Assembly: GCA_013146195.2 (NCBI GenBank)
Contig: CM028382.1
Location: 62,413,596 to 62,477,595 of the forward strand
Source of the DNA: Codonopsis lanceolata
Taxonomy: Eukaryota > Streptophyta > Magnoliopsida > Asterales > Campanulaceae
Direction: 5' to 3'
DNA length: 64,000 bases
The notes under the pieces were generated by a model. That model was given only the letters and a program-made list of their open reading frames with translations. It made no database searches and was not told where the DNA came from. Below are positions 33,761 to 46,140 of this stretch, one piece after another (within the stretch, counting starts at the first letter, position 1; the number at the start of each line of letters is the position of its first letter). The translations under genes and the position numbers were made by a program.

Positions 33761-35601
33761 TCAGATTTGAGCCTTCAATGAAGTCCCCGATGAAGGTACA
33801 TTGAAGCCTTCGTTCATTCCAGCATTCATTGAAACAGTTTCTACACCTTGAATAACTTCAGATTTTGAAGTTTGCAGCCTTTCTAGGAGATCATCAACTT
33901 GATCTTCAGCACTTTTTCTACCCAAATCAGATAGATCATCAAATACATTATTCATGGATTCCATAATAGTTCTTGTCCTAATATTGAAAACTCTATAGGC
34001 ACGACTATTTGTAGCATATTCCATAAACACACATTTATCACTTTTAGAATCAAATTTTGCAAGATGTTCTCTATCATTTAACAAGTAATAAATACTTCCA
34101 AACACATGAAAGTACTTTAAAGTATGTTTCTTTCCTTTTAAAATTTCATAAGGAGTCATATTACTAGCGGGTCTTAAATACACACGATTAATAACATGGC
34201 AAGCAATATTTAAAGCTTATGCCCAAAATCTTTTAAACAAATTTTTAGAATTAAGCATAACACGAGTCATTTCTTGTAGGGTTATATTTTTCCTTTTAGC
34301 CATTCTATTTTGTTGAGGGGTTTTAGAAGCAGAAAATTCATGTGTAATTCCCTTTTTATCACAATAAGATGAGAATGATGAATTCTCATATTATTTACCA
34401 TGGTCATATCTAAGTTTCACAAGAGTAAGATTATAATCATTAAGCATCTTTTTGTACCAAATTTTGAAAGTATTGAAAGTATTAGATTTTTCTTTAAGAA
34501 ATAATACCTATGTAAATCTGGAAAAATTGGAAAAATTATCAACACAAACAAATGTATACCTTTTACCACCTAAACTTTCAACATCAATTGGTCTCATGAG
34601 GTCAGTATGCACCAATTCAAGACATCTAGAAGAAGCACAATTTTGAATACTTTTATGTGAAGATTTGGTTTGTTTATCCTTTTGACAAGCACCACATATT
34701 TTCTTTTCTTTGGTGTTTAATTTTGGCAAACCTCTAACAACTTTATGTCTAATAAGTTCTTCTAGTTTCATAGTACTCATATGACCAAGTTTTTTATGTC
34801 ATAAGTCAATTTTATGGAAGATGAATGACAAGTAAGTATGTTAGTAACAAAATATCAATTATCATTAGATCTAATGGCTGAGAAAATATATAAGTTATTT
34901 TTATCAAAAACATCACATTTTTCTTTGTTGAACCTAACATGCATGTCATTATCACATAATTGACTAATACTTATCAGATTAGCAATCAAACCTTCAACAT
35001 GATAGACATTGTTTAATTTAGGTAAACCTTGACAATTCAGAATATCTTTACCATTAACTTTACCTTGTGCACCACCACTATATGTCACACACCCACCTTT
35101 GATATTTTCATAATTTTCCAAATATTCTTTGGAACCTGTCATATGCCTAGAGCAACCACTATCAAAATACCATGTACCTGCAATGTTAGACTTGAGAAAA
35201 GTAAAGGTAACATGACAACATATTTTAGATTTTTGTTTCCAAATGAATCTGGCATAATGAAATCCAAAATGAATTCTGGAATAAAATCTGGAATGAAGGT
35301 TCATTGGAGCCTTCATTGAATTTTGAAAAATATTTTTGGCCAGATCAACTTGTATCTTACGACAATGGGGTTTAATATGACCACTAATTAAACAGTAGAA
35401 ACAAATCATACTACGTTTTTTGAAAGTCTTTCTTTTGGATCTTCTTTTATCACATAAATTAGAAGACATTGAATATTTAGAGGAGATAGAGGGTCATTTA
35501 CCAGTTTCTTTAACAAAAGTAGGAGCTTTGTTATCATTCTTCACAAACATAGGAACCTTAGGAATTTTATAACCAAGACCAACTCTACTTTCATTACTAA
35601 A
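33761..35601 (-). pseudogene. Copia-2 second zinc knuckle, protease and integrase
   Basis: Beyond LTR C the frame carries CFYCLISGHIKPHC, then the protease motif WYFDSGCSRHMTGSKEY (D-S-G). A pre-integrase zinc region and DLMRPIDVES with VDNFSNFSRF mark the start of the integrase core; its later part is heavily broken (34200-34500) and resumes as NMTPYEILKGKKHTLKYFHV. Stops and frame changes separate the pieces. The palindrome motif falls inside coding sequence at 33771-33833 and 35280-35318. Confidence 0.8.
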
Positions 35602-38600
35602 TGTAGACACCTCAATTTTATACCCCTACACAACAATGTCCTAAGACCATAATAAAAATATATATTATAAATCAAATGGACTAAATGATATTACTTTCCA
35701 TTATGTTTCAGAAAACATGACTTAACGGAACTTAACAGAGCTTAACGGATAAAAAACAAAACAGGAAGGACTAAACTTGTGACAACCCGAAACCTACTTG
35801 TATTACTTGTCTTCCATACATGTTTAACATGATTAGAATATGCTCTTAACATGCTAGTAATATCCCTAACATGTTTGACTCGATTGCATTCCTTGATCGA
35901 ACCGTAATTGCCGTATCGAACGCCTATTGCCTTGTATGCTCTAGATTGACTTGTTCTTGCTCGGGATTTGATATGTGGACTTATCCAAGACCTTGAGAGA
36001 CATTTATAATTGTTTTTAGGACCCTTGATACTCATTTTAATGCTTCTTGGAGTTGTACATGCCTTATACGCGTTATACGTGCAAATCTGGACCTGTTTGA
36101 CCTAAAGTATGGCCTGAGGAATCGTTCTATCCTGCCAACCGAACATTTTGGGCTTTGTTCGGCCATGATAACCGAACATTATGAAGGATGTTCGGCCTCC
36201 ACAACCGAACAGTGAAGAAATCCAGCAAAACGGGATTTTTCTGCAACATTGGCTGATTACGATTGTGCCCTTACTAAACCTCTACCATTAGTGACTTAAA
36301 CCACTTGTATTAGAGTCTAATTAGCCTAATCTAAGCCTAATTAAGATTAATAAACCTATTCCTATCACTCATCATTTGACAAGTGTTCCTCATTAACACT
36401 TAAACAAGCTGATTTCTCTACATCAGCTCTACTCTTCATTTCACGATCATTTCTTCTGCTTCGTCTTCTCCAGCCTAGGGCGAGCTTGTGCGTGAGAGTC
36501 TTGGTGAGATGAGTGCGTGAGGGGTTGGCTTCCAAGAGATTCAAGACCCACTTGCGATTCCGAGACCGCCGTTGCGTCGGCCGTCGTCTGACGATTCTTG
36601 CGATCGACGCTTTTTTCTTGCTTCGTCTTTTGCTTGGCTTGAGGTAAGCTATCGATTTCCCTTAGGTCCATGTTAGAAATAACATGCTACCTCCTCTTGC
36701 TTCCCTTCTTTCATGTTAAATCATGCTCTCCTTGTGTTCTACCATGATATTGATACATTTTAGAGAGTATGAATTTCTGGGAATTATAGATTATGAATGT
36801 AAATGTCGTGATTTGGACACTAAGCCTAGAAGTAAAAGTGTTCTACTCTACATTAGAAATAACTATTATTCTTGGGTCATAGACTTTCGACCATTATTTG
36901 GGAAAATGTGATTCTAGGGTTCCATGATTTAGGAACTTGAGATTATTCTTGGCTATGATTATTAATCGGGTTAATGACCTAGGTTAATCGGTGCGTTAAC
37001 TTAGAAAAGAGTTGGAAATGCAAATAGTGTTTAACTCTATTTGGTTTGAATTATAGAAATGACTCAACGGAGTCGACATTAGTGAGCTATTGAACAATAC
37101 CGGCTCAATGATCGATCCCTACGACGTTATTGCATGCGTTCAACTAGAAAACTAATTCTAGACTATTGAAATGAATTGACTGTCATGCTTGTATCTTTAT
37201 GACATAATAAATGCATACTTGATAATTGATATATTAAGTTCGCTCTTGTCGAGCTCAATCTTGATTGTTTATTGATGAGATTATATACTAATCTTGAACG
37301 AGGACGCTCTTGTCGGACTCGTTCCATATTGATTGATTGTTGAGTAAATACTACTTGGCATTGCATAAGTCCAGCTGGCATACTTGTTATCGCACACACG
37401 CCTCCACGGCGGGCCACCGTGGGGAAGAGCTCTCCTTGGCCAACCAATACGCGCCCATTGAGAATGACTATTGTTTTCCCGAGCATCTCTTGGAGATCGA
37501 TGTATTATCACAACCATCGATTATCGCACGCTATCAAAAGTGTCTGTTTTGCAGGTCTACGTAGCGGCCCAGCTCTATATCCTCATATTATTTGAACTAT
37601 GTGCAATAATGTGCATCTTAAATAATTGATCTACATGATTGAAATATTGTCTTGCCTAACGTGTTGCATAATGCCATGTCATGCATGATTGATAGCTTAC
37701 GAGTCTTTATGACTTACCCGTTCCCCTGTACTTTTTTTTAGATCCTAGCAGGACAGGACCTTCTTGTTGAGGCTCACAGTGCTCGTACACCTTAGTTCTC
37801 TTTTGATCCGACTTCTGCGGTTGAAGAGGTGGTTTTAGAGGCCCTCTTATCTTCTTTTGTATTTTTGCAAGGACGATGGGTATAAGCTAGTCATCTAGAC
37901 TATGCTTGGGATTGTATAGACTTGTACTCGTGTATTCTGTTAGCTACTTGTAGTATTAACTCTTGTAGTACTTACTTCTCTTTTGATGCCGGCAATTGTA
38001 CTAGTCGTGCCTTGTATATCGTGTGTTGTTCACTACGTATAGTCTTCCGCTGAGCATCCTATTAGCTCTTATTTATTTCCTTGTCGTATTGACTGCTTAG
38101 CTTGGGTTCCGGCTGTAGTGTCGCCGAAGACTTGGAATTATTGCTTAAACTGTTTATCAGGTGAAATGATTTTGAAAATGCCGACCTTTTGTGTCGAGTT
38201 CTCTTGCGACTGAAATGTTGCGTCCCGTCAGTTTTAAAAATAAAATATTTTGTGTCCTTGCATGTTCTTCCTTTCTTGTATTGTATTGTTTGGCGCTCCG
38301 GTCCGCGGTCCCATCTCGGGTCCGGGGTCGGGGTCGCCACAAAACTGCAAATGAGAAAGAAGGAGAAACGGCTTAAGGGGGCCGCTCCCAAGGTGTGGGT
38401 GTCGCGCCCCCTTCCTTCTTCTCCCATCCAACTGAAACACTGCTATTTCTCCAAGTTGCCTCGTGCGTTTTGCGCTGTCTCGCTCTCCTGTCTCCACCTG
38501 ACATCATGCAGTCCAATTTCTGCCTATAAATAGAGACCTTCAGCCTCTTCATTCCACACAACACACAACTCCTTAACGTACACTCACATAAACAGCTCTC

Positions 38601-39193
38601 ATTTGCTCGCAGAAGCCTCCTAGCTCGGGGTGAGCCATCCAAAGATCTAGTCCTTGCCCCGGCAAGCCGATCAAAAGACATAAACACATACACACACTCA
38701 ATATACAAGAAGAAAGACTTCATTTCTCACAAGGACATGGGAAGCACACCTAAACACTTCGAGTGCCTAATGGGCTAAAGCCTAGATGTATATACCAGGT
38801 TCTGATACTCACGCTTCAAGAGGTAGGTACCCACCTACTAGTATTTTTCCCGTTATTATTAAATGTTGAATGATTATATTATGCATGCATGTAAATAAAT
38901 GTATATAAAATAATTGTTTAACATTGTTGTTAGATTATAATTGTAAATACAAACATAGTTGTTATTATGCCCAAATAACATTTAATTGGCTTTGCAACTC
39001 GTAACCTAGCCTCCAAACCTACACGTTTTCTAGTATAATTGGCTTTTCTCTGTTTAACCTTAAAATAGAGGTGGTAACTATGTACACACAATTTAGAGTG
39101 CACAACGAGGCCAAGCGTATTCCACACACTTTAGTGTTTTGAAACCGCTCGCTTTTCAATAGCGATAGGAGGTGTCGAAATCATGTTCTCACA
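35602..39193 (+). mobile_element. LTR C, solo LTR nested in Copia-2
   Basis: Runs TGTAGACACCTCAATTTTA to ATGTTCTCACA, with CTAAA before and CTAAC after (target duplication, one mismatch). TATAAATAG is at 38525-38533. Without the nested solo LTR it is about 1.0 kb. It is homologous to LTRs A and B and has no coding capacity. Confidence 0.85.
35778..38341 (+). mobile_element. Tekay-like solo LTR nested in LTR C
   Basis: 2564 bases from TGTGACAACCCGAAACC to GGTCGGGGTCGCCACA, flanked by a perfect AAACT duplication (35773-35777 and 38342-38346). It shares blocks with the Gypsy LTR at 42953-46029, for example CGCTCTTGTCGA and the CCGCTGAGCATC...ATTAGCTCTTATTTA region, so it belongs to a related family. 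Its internal region was lost, presumably by LTR-LTR recombination. It has three TGTTCGG/CCGAACA inverted pairs at 36137-36211. Confidence 0.88.
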
Positions 39194-39198
39194 CTAAC

Positions 39199-40736
39199 TT
39201 CCAAAATTTGTTCAAGAGTAGTCTTACCTTTATTCATTTTATGCAAGGTTCCATTAGACTTATCTAACTCACTTTTCATTTTTTTCAAACTCCACATCTT
39301 ATCTGGTTAATAGAGATTCAATACGAGCTAAAGCTTCTTTTTGATCATCATTCAAAGTTTTTAATCTTTTATTTTCAACATTTAAAGTTTCCTTTTCTTT
39401 TGTAAGATATTCAATTAAAACTTTTTATTTACTCCAATTTTCAAACAAAACATTATAGTCATTTAAAAGAGTTTGATTTTATCATCAGAGTCATCATTCA
39501 TCTGCGGAATAGCTTTGGAGTAGGGAGAAAATTTGATCTTAACAGAAGCATGGTTTGTTTTCTTTAATGTAGGCACGTATGAGCTTACATTTGAGACTTC
39601 ATTCCTGGGCAGTCTCAACAGATTCATATGAATAGGTCTTTCTTCAAGGAAAGTGAATAGATGATTCATATGGACAGGTTTTTCATGAGCTAATAAACTA
39701 TACAAGTTATCAGACTCTTCCTCATTACTATCATTTAATGTAGCAGAAAAATTCTTGCCTTTCTTCATGAGTGTATTAGCACACTTGTTTGCATAATGTC
39801 CATATCCTTTGCAAGCATGACATTGAACATAATCAATGCTCTTTTGTTCTCCTTGACTTGCTACACTTGAGCTTTTTTGAAACCTGCTAGGATTAGTTCT
39901 TGACATAGAATCATTGTTAGTATTTTTAAAACTGGAAGAATTTTTTGTTTTGAAGAATTTACCAAACTTTTTAGCAAACATACCCAAATATTCAACACTC
40001 ATATCAGATTCACTCATTCCATTGCAAATCTCAAGGAACTCTTCCTCCTTTTCAGTCCTAATTTTTAAATCAATCTTTTTTTCTTTTCCTTTTGACTATT
40101 GAGTGAGATTTAATTCAAAAGTTTGTAAAATACCAATCAACTCATCAAAACACATTAAGGATGTGTCATGAGCCAATTCTATAGTAGAAATCTTGACGTT
40201 AAACTTTTCAGATAGAGATCTCATAAGCTTACTCACCAACCTTTCATTGGAGATAGGATCTCCTAAAGATACTAATTCATTTGAGATCTCAAAAACTTTG
40301 GTATTGTAGGAAGATATAGTTTCAGAGTCTTCCATCTTTAAATTTTCAAACTTAGTCATGTTCATCCTAAGTTTACTTCTTCTAACTCTATCAGATCCTT
40401 CACAATGTCTTTGAAGGGCATCCCAAGCACCCTTAGCACTACTACAATTAGAAATAATTTTGAAAATACTAGGATTAACTACATAGTTAATAGCATACAT
40501 GGCTTTAGAGTTATAGTTAGCAAGTAACAACTCATCATTAGACCATTCAATTTCAGACTTAGGTTCATTGTTACCTTCATCACCTGTGTTCAAAGGTGTA
40601 GACCAACCAATGAGGATGGCACGCCATGCACGTTCATCAGTTGATTTGATGTATACACATATTTGAACTTCCAACTAGAATAGTTAGTACCATCAAGAAT
40701 GTGAATCTTGTGATAGACATTATTCTATACGTTCAT
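39199..40736 (-). pseudogene. Copia-2 gag
   Basis: The minus strand opens MMNV then a stop, then DGTNYSSWKFK in one frame and YIKSTDERAWRAILIGW in another, the UBN2-type gag domain. A zinc knuckle CHACKGYGHYANKC (C-x2-C-x4-H-x4-C) follows, then an acidic stretch and a coiled-coil portion with further stops. LTR C interrupts it at 39193. Gag homology with Copia-1 is clear (STDERAW / SIDERAW; KFNVKI). Confidence 0.8.
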
Positions 40737-40781
40737 CATCGCTAAAATCATAAAGGACCTTCTCTTTGTATGTCAAGAGTT

Positions 40782-40796
40782 AGCTCTAAGACAAAT
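40782..40796 (-). other. Copia-2 primer binding site, degenerate
   Basis: The minus strand reads ATTTGTCTTAGAGC next to the LTR where TTGGTATCAGAGC is expected. The 3' half is preserved and the first half altered, so either it has decayed or uses a variant primer. Confidence 0.5.
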
Positions 40797-41771
40797 TGAA
40801 AGACAGTGATGAAGCAAGGAAATACAAAATAATGAAATAAACAAACATGAAGAAAATTGTTTTGATATATGATCTTGTCAATGAAGCTTACAATGAAGAG
40901 TTCATTGAAGACTTCATTGAGATATCAATATTGCGGAATTTAAATAAACAAGATAGGAAGGAACAAAACTAAACACAAGAGATAGCTTTTGATCAATATG
41001 TAAAATCAACATATTGATCGAGCCTCATGGCTAAAAAAATATTCTACTAGTAAAATATAGTTTAAGCTTGATACAACTCGAAAGACTTAACAAAGTGGAA
41101 TTTATGTAAAACCTCTATATGAAGTAGATATGACTTTGAATAATCCTAACACCTCAGACTACCTAGACTGATGTACGCTCAATAGCTTTTAACAAAAGGT
41201 AGGAGGCGTTAACAGAAAACAGTACTGGACAGATTGAATGAAGGCTTCGATGTAGTTTCATTCACAGGTCAAGATAGCCATGGTTTCTATGATCTCTTCT
41301 CTTCTATCAATCTGTGTATAGTATATGCTCAGCTACGTCTCTTAATCTTCACATCCTTTTGTCCTCTTATTTATACTTGAATCCTTGACCTAGAAACCTT
41401 GTAAAATAAGAAAACCACTTACCATAAAAGATTAGTAGGTTAGTGCAATAAACAAGGATTAAATCTTATCACATACAGAGTTACCAAATATGTAGGATTC
41501 CTTACCATGATAAATTAGGGCCGTTGTGTCTTATGTAACAAGACATAAACGACACCTATGACTTGTGTTCCAAGAATACACAATCCTGCTAGAATAAAGA
41601 TTCATATAAAACCCTAAAAACCAAATAAAGCATAATCTCCAAAATAACATTTCTATAAGAGGTGTAACAATAATAATTAATCAAAGTAAATACAAAGAAA
41701 GGCAAAACAAATAATTAATTAAAATAAACCAATTAGAAAATATAATAACTCGATTAATTAAATATCCAACA
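40797..41771 (-). repeat. Copia-2 5' LTR
   Basis: Begins TGAAAGACAGTGATGAAGC on the plus strand and ends AAATATCCAACA. TATA on the minus strand near 41366-41376. Palindromic copies of the TCAATGAAG/CTTCATTGA motif are at 40878-40920 and 41238-41263. Confidence 0.9.
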
Positions 41772-41917
41772 GAGAAGAAAGATTTTATGCAGGAAATTTT
41801 TGTGTGTGTTTGTTTTTTGTTCGTGTGTAAGACAAATGTTTATATACTTTAAAAGAATCCAGGGAAAGGAATTCATATTTTAATGTTGATGATGATGATC
41901 GGTGATTTTCTTTTCAG
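41772..41917 (+). other. End of the PMD-like intron
   Basis: Starts with the GAGAA duplication of Copia-2 and ends in a polypyrimidine acceptor (GATTTTCTTTTCAG). Confidence 0.6.
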
Positions 41918-42842
41918 GCTAGAAAGAATCTAGAGCGTATCCGTTGTAGCGATGAATTTGTGGAGGAGATATATAATTTGCTTCCTCCTCGGGCTAGGCG
42001 TCTAGTGGACTGGTTTGGATTGGCCCTTTTTTGGGCACATTGCATGATTTCCCCAGCTATATGTCTATTTACGAGGTGTTGCGGGAATATTGGTGGGATA
42101 CCACCCATACTTTCCACTTTGGTTAGGGGGAGATGACCATGACCCCAGCCGATTTTGCAGCTATCAATGGTATTTCGACCAGGCAGGGTAGGGGCTTGAC
42201 ACCTGATTTTGATCTCATATTTCATCGTGATGTGGTCAACGACCTATTGGGCTTCGAGCCCACTTATAAAAGCGGAGACAAAATCCATATTAAAGGCGTG
42301 AAGAATTGGCTAGAAGCAGCGATTCTATATGTTTACATATATTATGCTCAAGTTGTACTTGTTGGTCTCCGTAGAACGATTTTTTACATGCCGTAAAGAA
42401 TCCTTTGCCAATTTGGGCGAGAACAAGTTGTGATGAACCAAAACTGTCCTCTAATAGAAATAGAAGCCATTGAGGGTAGCATTCCTCAATTAATTCGGGA
42501 TCTGTGGACTTTCAACTATCCTGCTCGGGCCACTACTTTTGTCTATTCAGAGAACATATTTCTTTCACATGTTTATCTCGAATGGTTGGTCTTATGTACA
42601 ACAGAGCATTCCCGCATCATAAAGCGTATCCTTTGGGAGATCTTGGGATGTAGAGTTACAAATGGATTGGATGCCTGTCTCATGAAGATTGGCGAGGATG
42701 TCGAGAGCTCATGTCTTCCTGTCTCACCAGCGATGCGTCGAGCAGCCCAACGTCTCCAGGTGAGTGGGACGTAGGAGAGCCATGGTGATGACAGTGCTAA
42801 CCCTAGTAATGCTGTGAGGCTCAGTAATGTTGCAAGATCAAG
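41918..42842 (+). pseudogene. PMD-like gene, exon 2 (first part)
   Basis: After the acceptor TTTTCTTTTCAG the frame continues ARKNLERIRCSDEFVEEIYN in phase. It then shows the plant mobile domain pattern: YEVLREYWWDTTHTFHFG, GEMTMTPADFAAINGI and RGLTPDFDLIF. PMD proteins (MAIN/MAIL family and many transposon-captured relatives) act in nuclear silencing or are of unknown use. Breaks: a one-base loss in the T run near 42026, TGG to TAG at about 42123, frame changes and stops near 42395-42432, and a TAG near 42771. The segment ends where LTR B enters at 42843. Breakage alone shows it is a pseudogene; its PMD identity is by eye. Confidence 0.65.
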
Positions 42843-42952
42843 TGTGAGAACCCCGTTTCGACTCCGCCGTTGTCACGTGAAAAAAAAATGACATGTTTCA
42901 AAACATTAAAGCGCGTGGAATAGGTTTTGCCGCGTTGTGGACTCTATAAATG

Positions 42953-45900
42953 TGTGAGAACCCAAACCCCTTTTACATGTATAACTTCATTATAGCATGT
43001 TTATTGTATGTCTTAACATGCTAGAGAAATCATTTCATTCATATCATGCTTGCATTAAGTTGGTTAGGATCATAGAAGAGTGATTGCCTTCCATGCGTTG
43101 CATGCTTTATTGTTAATGCTTTGAGTGTTTGTCTTAGCATGATTAGCACTTATCTAGGTCTCATTGGAGTCTTAGTACCTTGCATATGAGATTTGTAATG
43201 TTCATCTTAGTCATAGTATGCTTGGTTGGGAGTTCGGAAGCCTTTCCTGTTTCATTTGACCTTTTGACTCTTAGGGTCTCTCGGTTTGTCTTTCCTTGCC
43301 TCGTTTCGTGTCTTTGAGACTCGTGAGATGTTAACTTGAACCCTAGTCCTTGTATCCTAGTCTTAAACATGTTTAAGAATATGCATTTATGCTTGTTGTA
43401 TCTTTGTTTAACTCGTCTTTGATCCGTTTGATGTTCGTTGCGAGTTTCACCCTTCATTCCTCCTTGTTTCGGTGATGTTCGGACCTATTCCGATTGTGTT
43501 TTGAGTGTTGGTTTACCCCCCTTAAATGACTTAGGTTGTTTGGGGTGCATTTTAGGCCAAATTTGAAGGCTTTTCAATCTGGAGACCTTGCTATCGCAAG
43601 GTGGTTTGGGTCTTGCCCTTGCATGGAAGGCAGCAACTTGGGAAACAAAGTTCTGGAGACCTTGCGGAGGCAAGGTAGAGATGACCTTGCGACCACAAGT
43701 CATCAGTTTTTCAATTACGAGTTTTTGGTTAAGTTTTGGTTGATGACTACCATGCCCTTACCCCTTGGTCGTCTTTAGTGACTCAAGCCCTCATTGTTGA
43801 CCTTAGTCCAAGCCTCCTAAACCCTTGGATGAGATGCTATCAATGGCTAGCAAGCCATATAACCTCTCTCACTTAGATTATGGTTTAGTTGGAAGTTATA
43901 TAAGCCTATTTCAGCCATTGGTGACCACCAAGCTTCATTTTTGCTGAACATTAAACTCCATTTTCGTCCTTGGGAAGAAGCCCAACCTGTGTGACCATTT
44001 GCCGGAGTTCCGGTGACCCAATCGGCGATCCGAGACCGCCGAATCAAAGGCCTTGCCCTCCTCTTCAACAATCCTTGGTTTATTCTTCCTTCTAACCATT
44101 ATTCATAGGCTAAAGGTGAGTTCTCAATTCCCAGAAATTTCATGTTAAATATTATGACATGCCCCCTTCATTAATGTTGTTCTAATCATGCTTAGGATGA
44201 TTTCTAGTGAAGTAGAATCCTTCAATTCAACCTATGAAATGTGTGTAGGATTTTATGATTTCTATATGAAGTTATGATTTTGACTTTGTGCAAAGAATGA
44301 ATGTTGTTCTATATGTGCCTAGGGTCAACTCTTGTGAAAGAATATGTTTCAATTGTAGGTTTAGCAAAATCGACAATTCTAGGGTTTAAAACTCGGGATT
44401 TGGTTTATGGCTAGTTTAAGGTCATGAACGGCTTAGTTATTAAGTTCTAAATGAACAGAGAACATAGGGAAGAGCAATGGGATGCATATAGTATCAATGC
44501 TCTACTAGTTGCATTTTAGTAATAACTCACCGGAGTTGAGATTTGAGAGTTATTGAACAATACCGACTCCACATTCAATCCCTACGACGTTTGTAGTTCG
44601 TTAGACTAATGTATTAGCTTACGTGACATTGGGATGAATTGAAATGCATGTTTGATATGTGTGCTCATAAGACTCAATCGAGTTCTTATGCGGTTTATAT
44701 GATTGTGTGAAAGAAATGCATAATTGAGAGCATGTTGTAGAATGATGTATCGATTTGACATGTTGAATTCGCTCTTGTCGAATTCCTATTTGATTTCTTA
44801 ATGAGTAAACACCTACTTGTTGAATAAGTTCGCTCTTGTCGAACTTGTTCCTTATTTGAGTTTATATGACAAGTAAACATCTACTTGGCATTGCATTAGT
44901 CCAGCTAGCATATTTGGTTGAGTCGATGGTGTGGCAATGCATCGCCGTCACGAATTATGGGATTCGTGATAGTGATGGGTTGTTATACCGGGTTTTTATC
45001 ACACACCCCTCCACTATTAGGCCACAATGGGGAAGTAGCCCCTTTGCTGTAACCAATAGAGCACATTGGTAAGTCTATTTACTAAGTAGAGAGCTTGGTA
45101 CCCGAGTAGAGAGCTCGGTACTTTGATACATCTATCACGGGTATCACTGGCACGATAAGTTAACGCTGTATTGCAGGAGCTACGTAGCGGCACCAGTTCC
45201 ATAACATATCCTCTTAATGTGTGATTTACTTTAACATATCCTCTTAATGTGTGATTTACTTTATAGCACTTATGTGAACCAATGTGCTACCATGGATATG
45301 TGAACTAAGTGTTTATATAAATGAATGCTTGATTGACTTGATATTAAAAATGATATCTTGCTATGTATGTCGCATGATGCCATGACATGCATAATTGTTA
45401 ACTCACAAAGTCTTTATGACTTACCCCCTCCTTTTTACTGCTTCAGATCCGAGCCGTTCAGGTCCTCGCCGTTGAGGCGTTGCAAGGTTCGTGCTTGTCC
45501 GTGATCACTCGCGACGAGGTTGTTGTTTATAGATGTCCTTCTTTTGATCTCTTTTGTAAGGATGTTGGGTTTAGCAAGTCATTTAGACTTCGCTTTTGGG
45601 AACTTGATCTTTATATTGATGTCCATTACTTGTAGTAGCTTGTATCTTATTTTGAGTGCTGGCGCATGTATGCCGAGCCTTGTATAGTGTAGTTGGTTCA
45701 CATGTTTAAGTATTCCGCTGAGCATCACATTAGCTCTTATTTACTTATGTTGTTTCTCCGGCATGTTGTAGCCGCCGAGGTATATTTGCATGTACTGTTT
45801 AGTGTTGGGTTCCGGTTGTAAAGTCGCCGATGAATTGGTATACTTGTCTTTAACTGTTATATCAGGTTTTAAAAGTTTTAAATTATTCCGACCGTTTAGT

Positions 45901-46029
45901 GCCGAGTCGCGCTTCATCTACAATGTTGCGTCACGTCGTTTTCTATAATTGAGTCTTTGCATGTATTGTAGTCCTATTTGGACGACTTGACTCGTGATTC
46001 CTCCTCGGGGTCTGGGTCGGGTCGTCACA
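42953..46029 (+). repeat. Gypsy 5' LTR
   Basis: TGTGAGAACCC to GGTCGTCACA. TATATAAG at 43897-43904. Three ACCTTGC/GCAAGGT palindromes at 43585-43602, 43659-43676 and 43684-43700. A 30-base tandem duplication at 45203-45262 is absent from the 3' LTR. Confidence 0.95.
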
Positions 46030-46030
46030 G

Positions 46031-46043
46031 TTGGTATCAGAGC
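46031..46043 (+). other. Gypsy primer binding site
   Basis: TTGGTATCAGAGC one base after the LTR, complementary to initiator tRNA-Met. Confidence 0.9.
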
Positions 46044-46140
46044 TTTATAGGTTAGCTATCGGCCAGGATAGGTTCCATGGCCTAGGTGGGTTGGTTCTTT
46101 GTGTGACTTTTAACGTCGAGTGATTTCTTATAGGTTCACG

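Larger units (their letters stand above)
29057..41771 (-). mobile_element. Copia-2: Sirevirus-like element with nested insertions
   Basis: Direct LTRs (983 and 975 bases) flanked by GAGAA (29052-29056 and 41772-41776). On the minus strand: 5' LTR, degenerate tRNA-Met site, gag with CCHC, second CCHC, protease, integrase, RT/RNase H, long 3' region with an extra gene remnant, polypurine tract, 3' LTR. Without LTR C it is about 9.1 kb, a usual Sirevirus size. It lies in the intron of the PMD-like gene, antisense to it. Many stops and frame shifts show it is old. Confidence 0.92.

Noticed and set aside
38062..38723. Overlapping 60-120 residue frames
   Set aside because: They span the junction of the solo LTR and LTR C, where two elements meet.
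43161..45202. Frames of 60-110 residues inside the Gypsy LTR, repeated at 51028-53034
   Set aside because: They occur in both LTR copies, lack family resemblance and differ only by LTR divergence.
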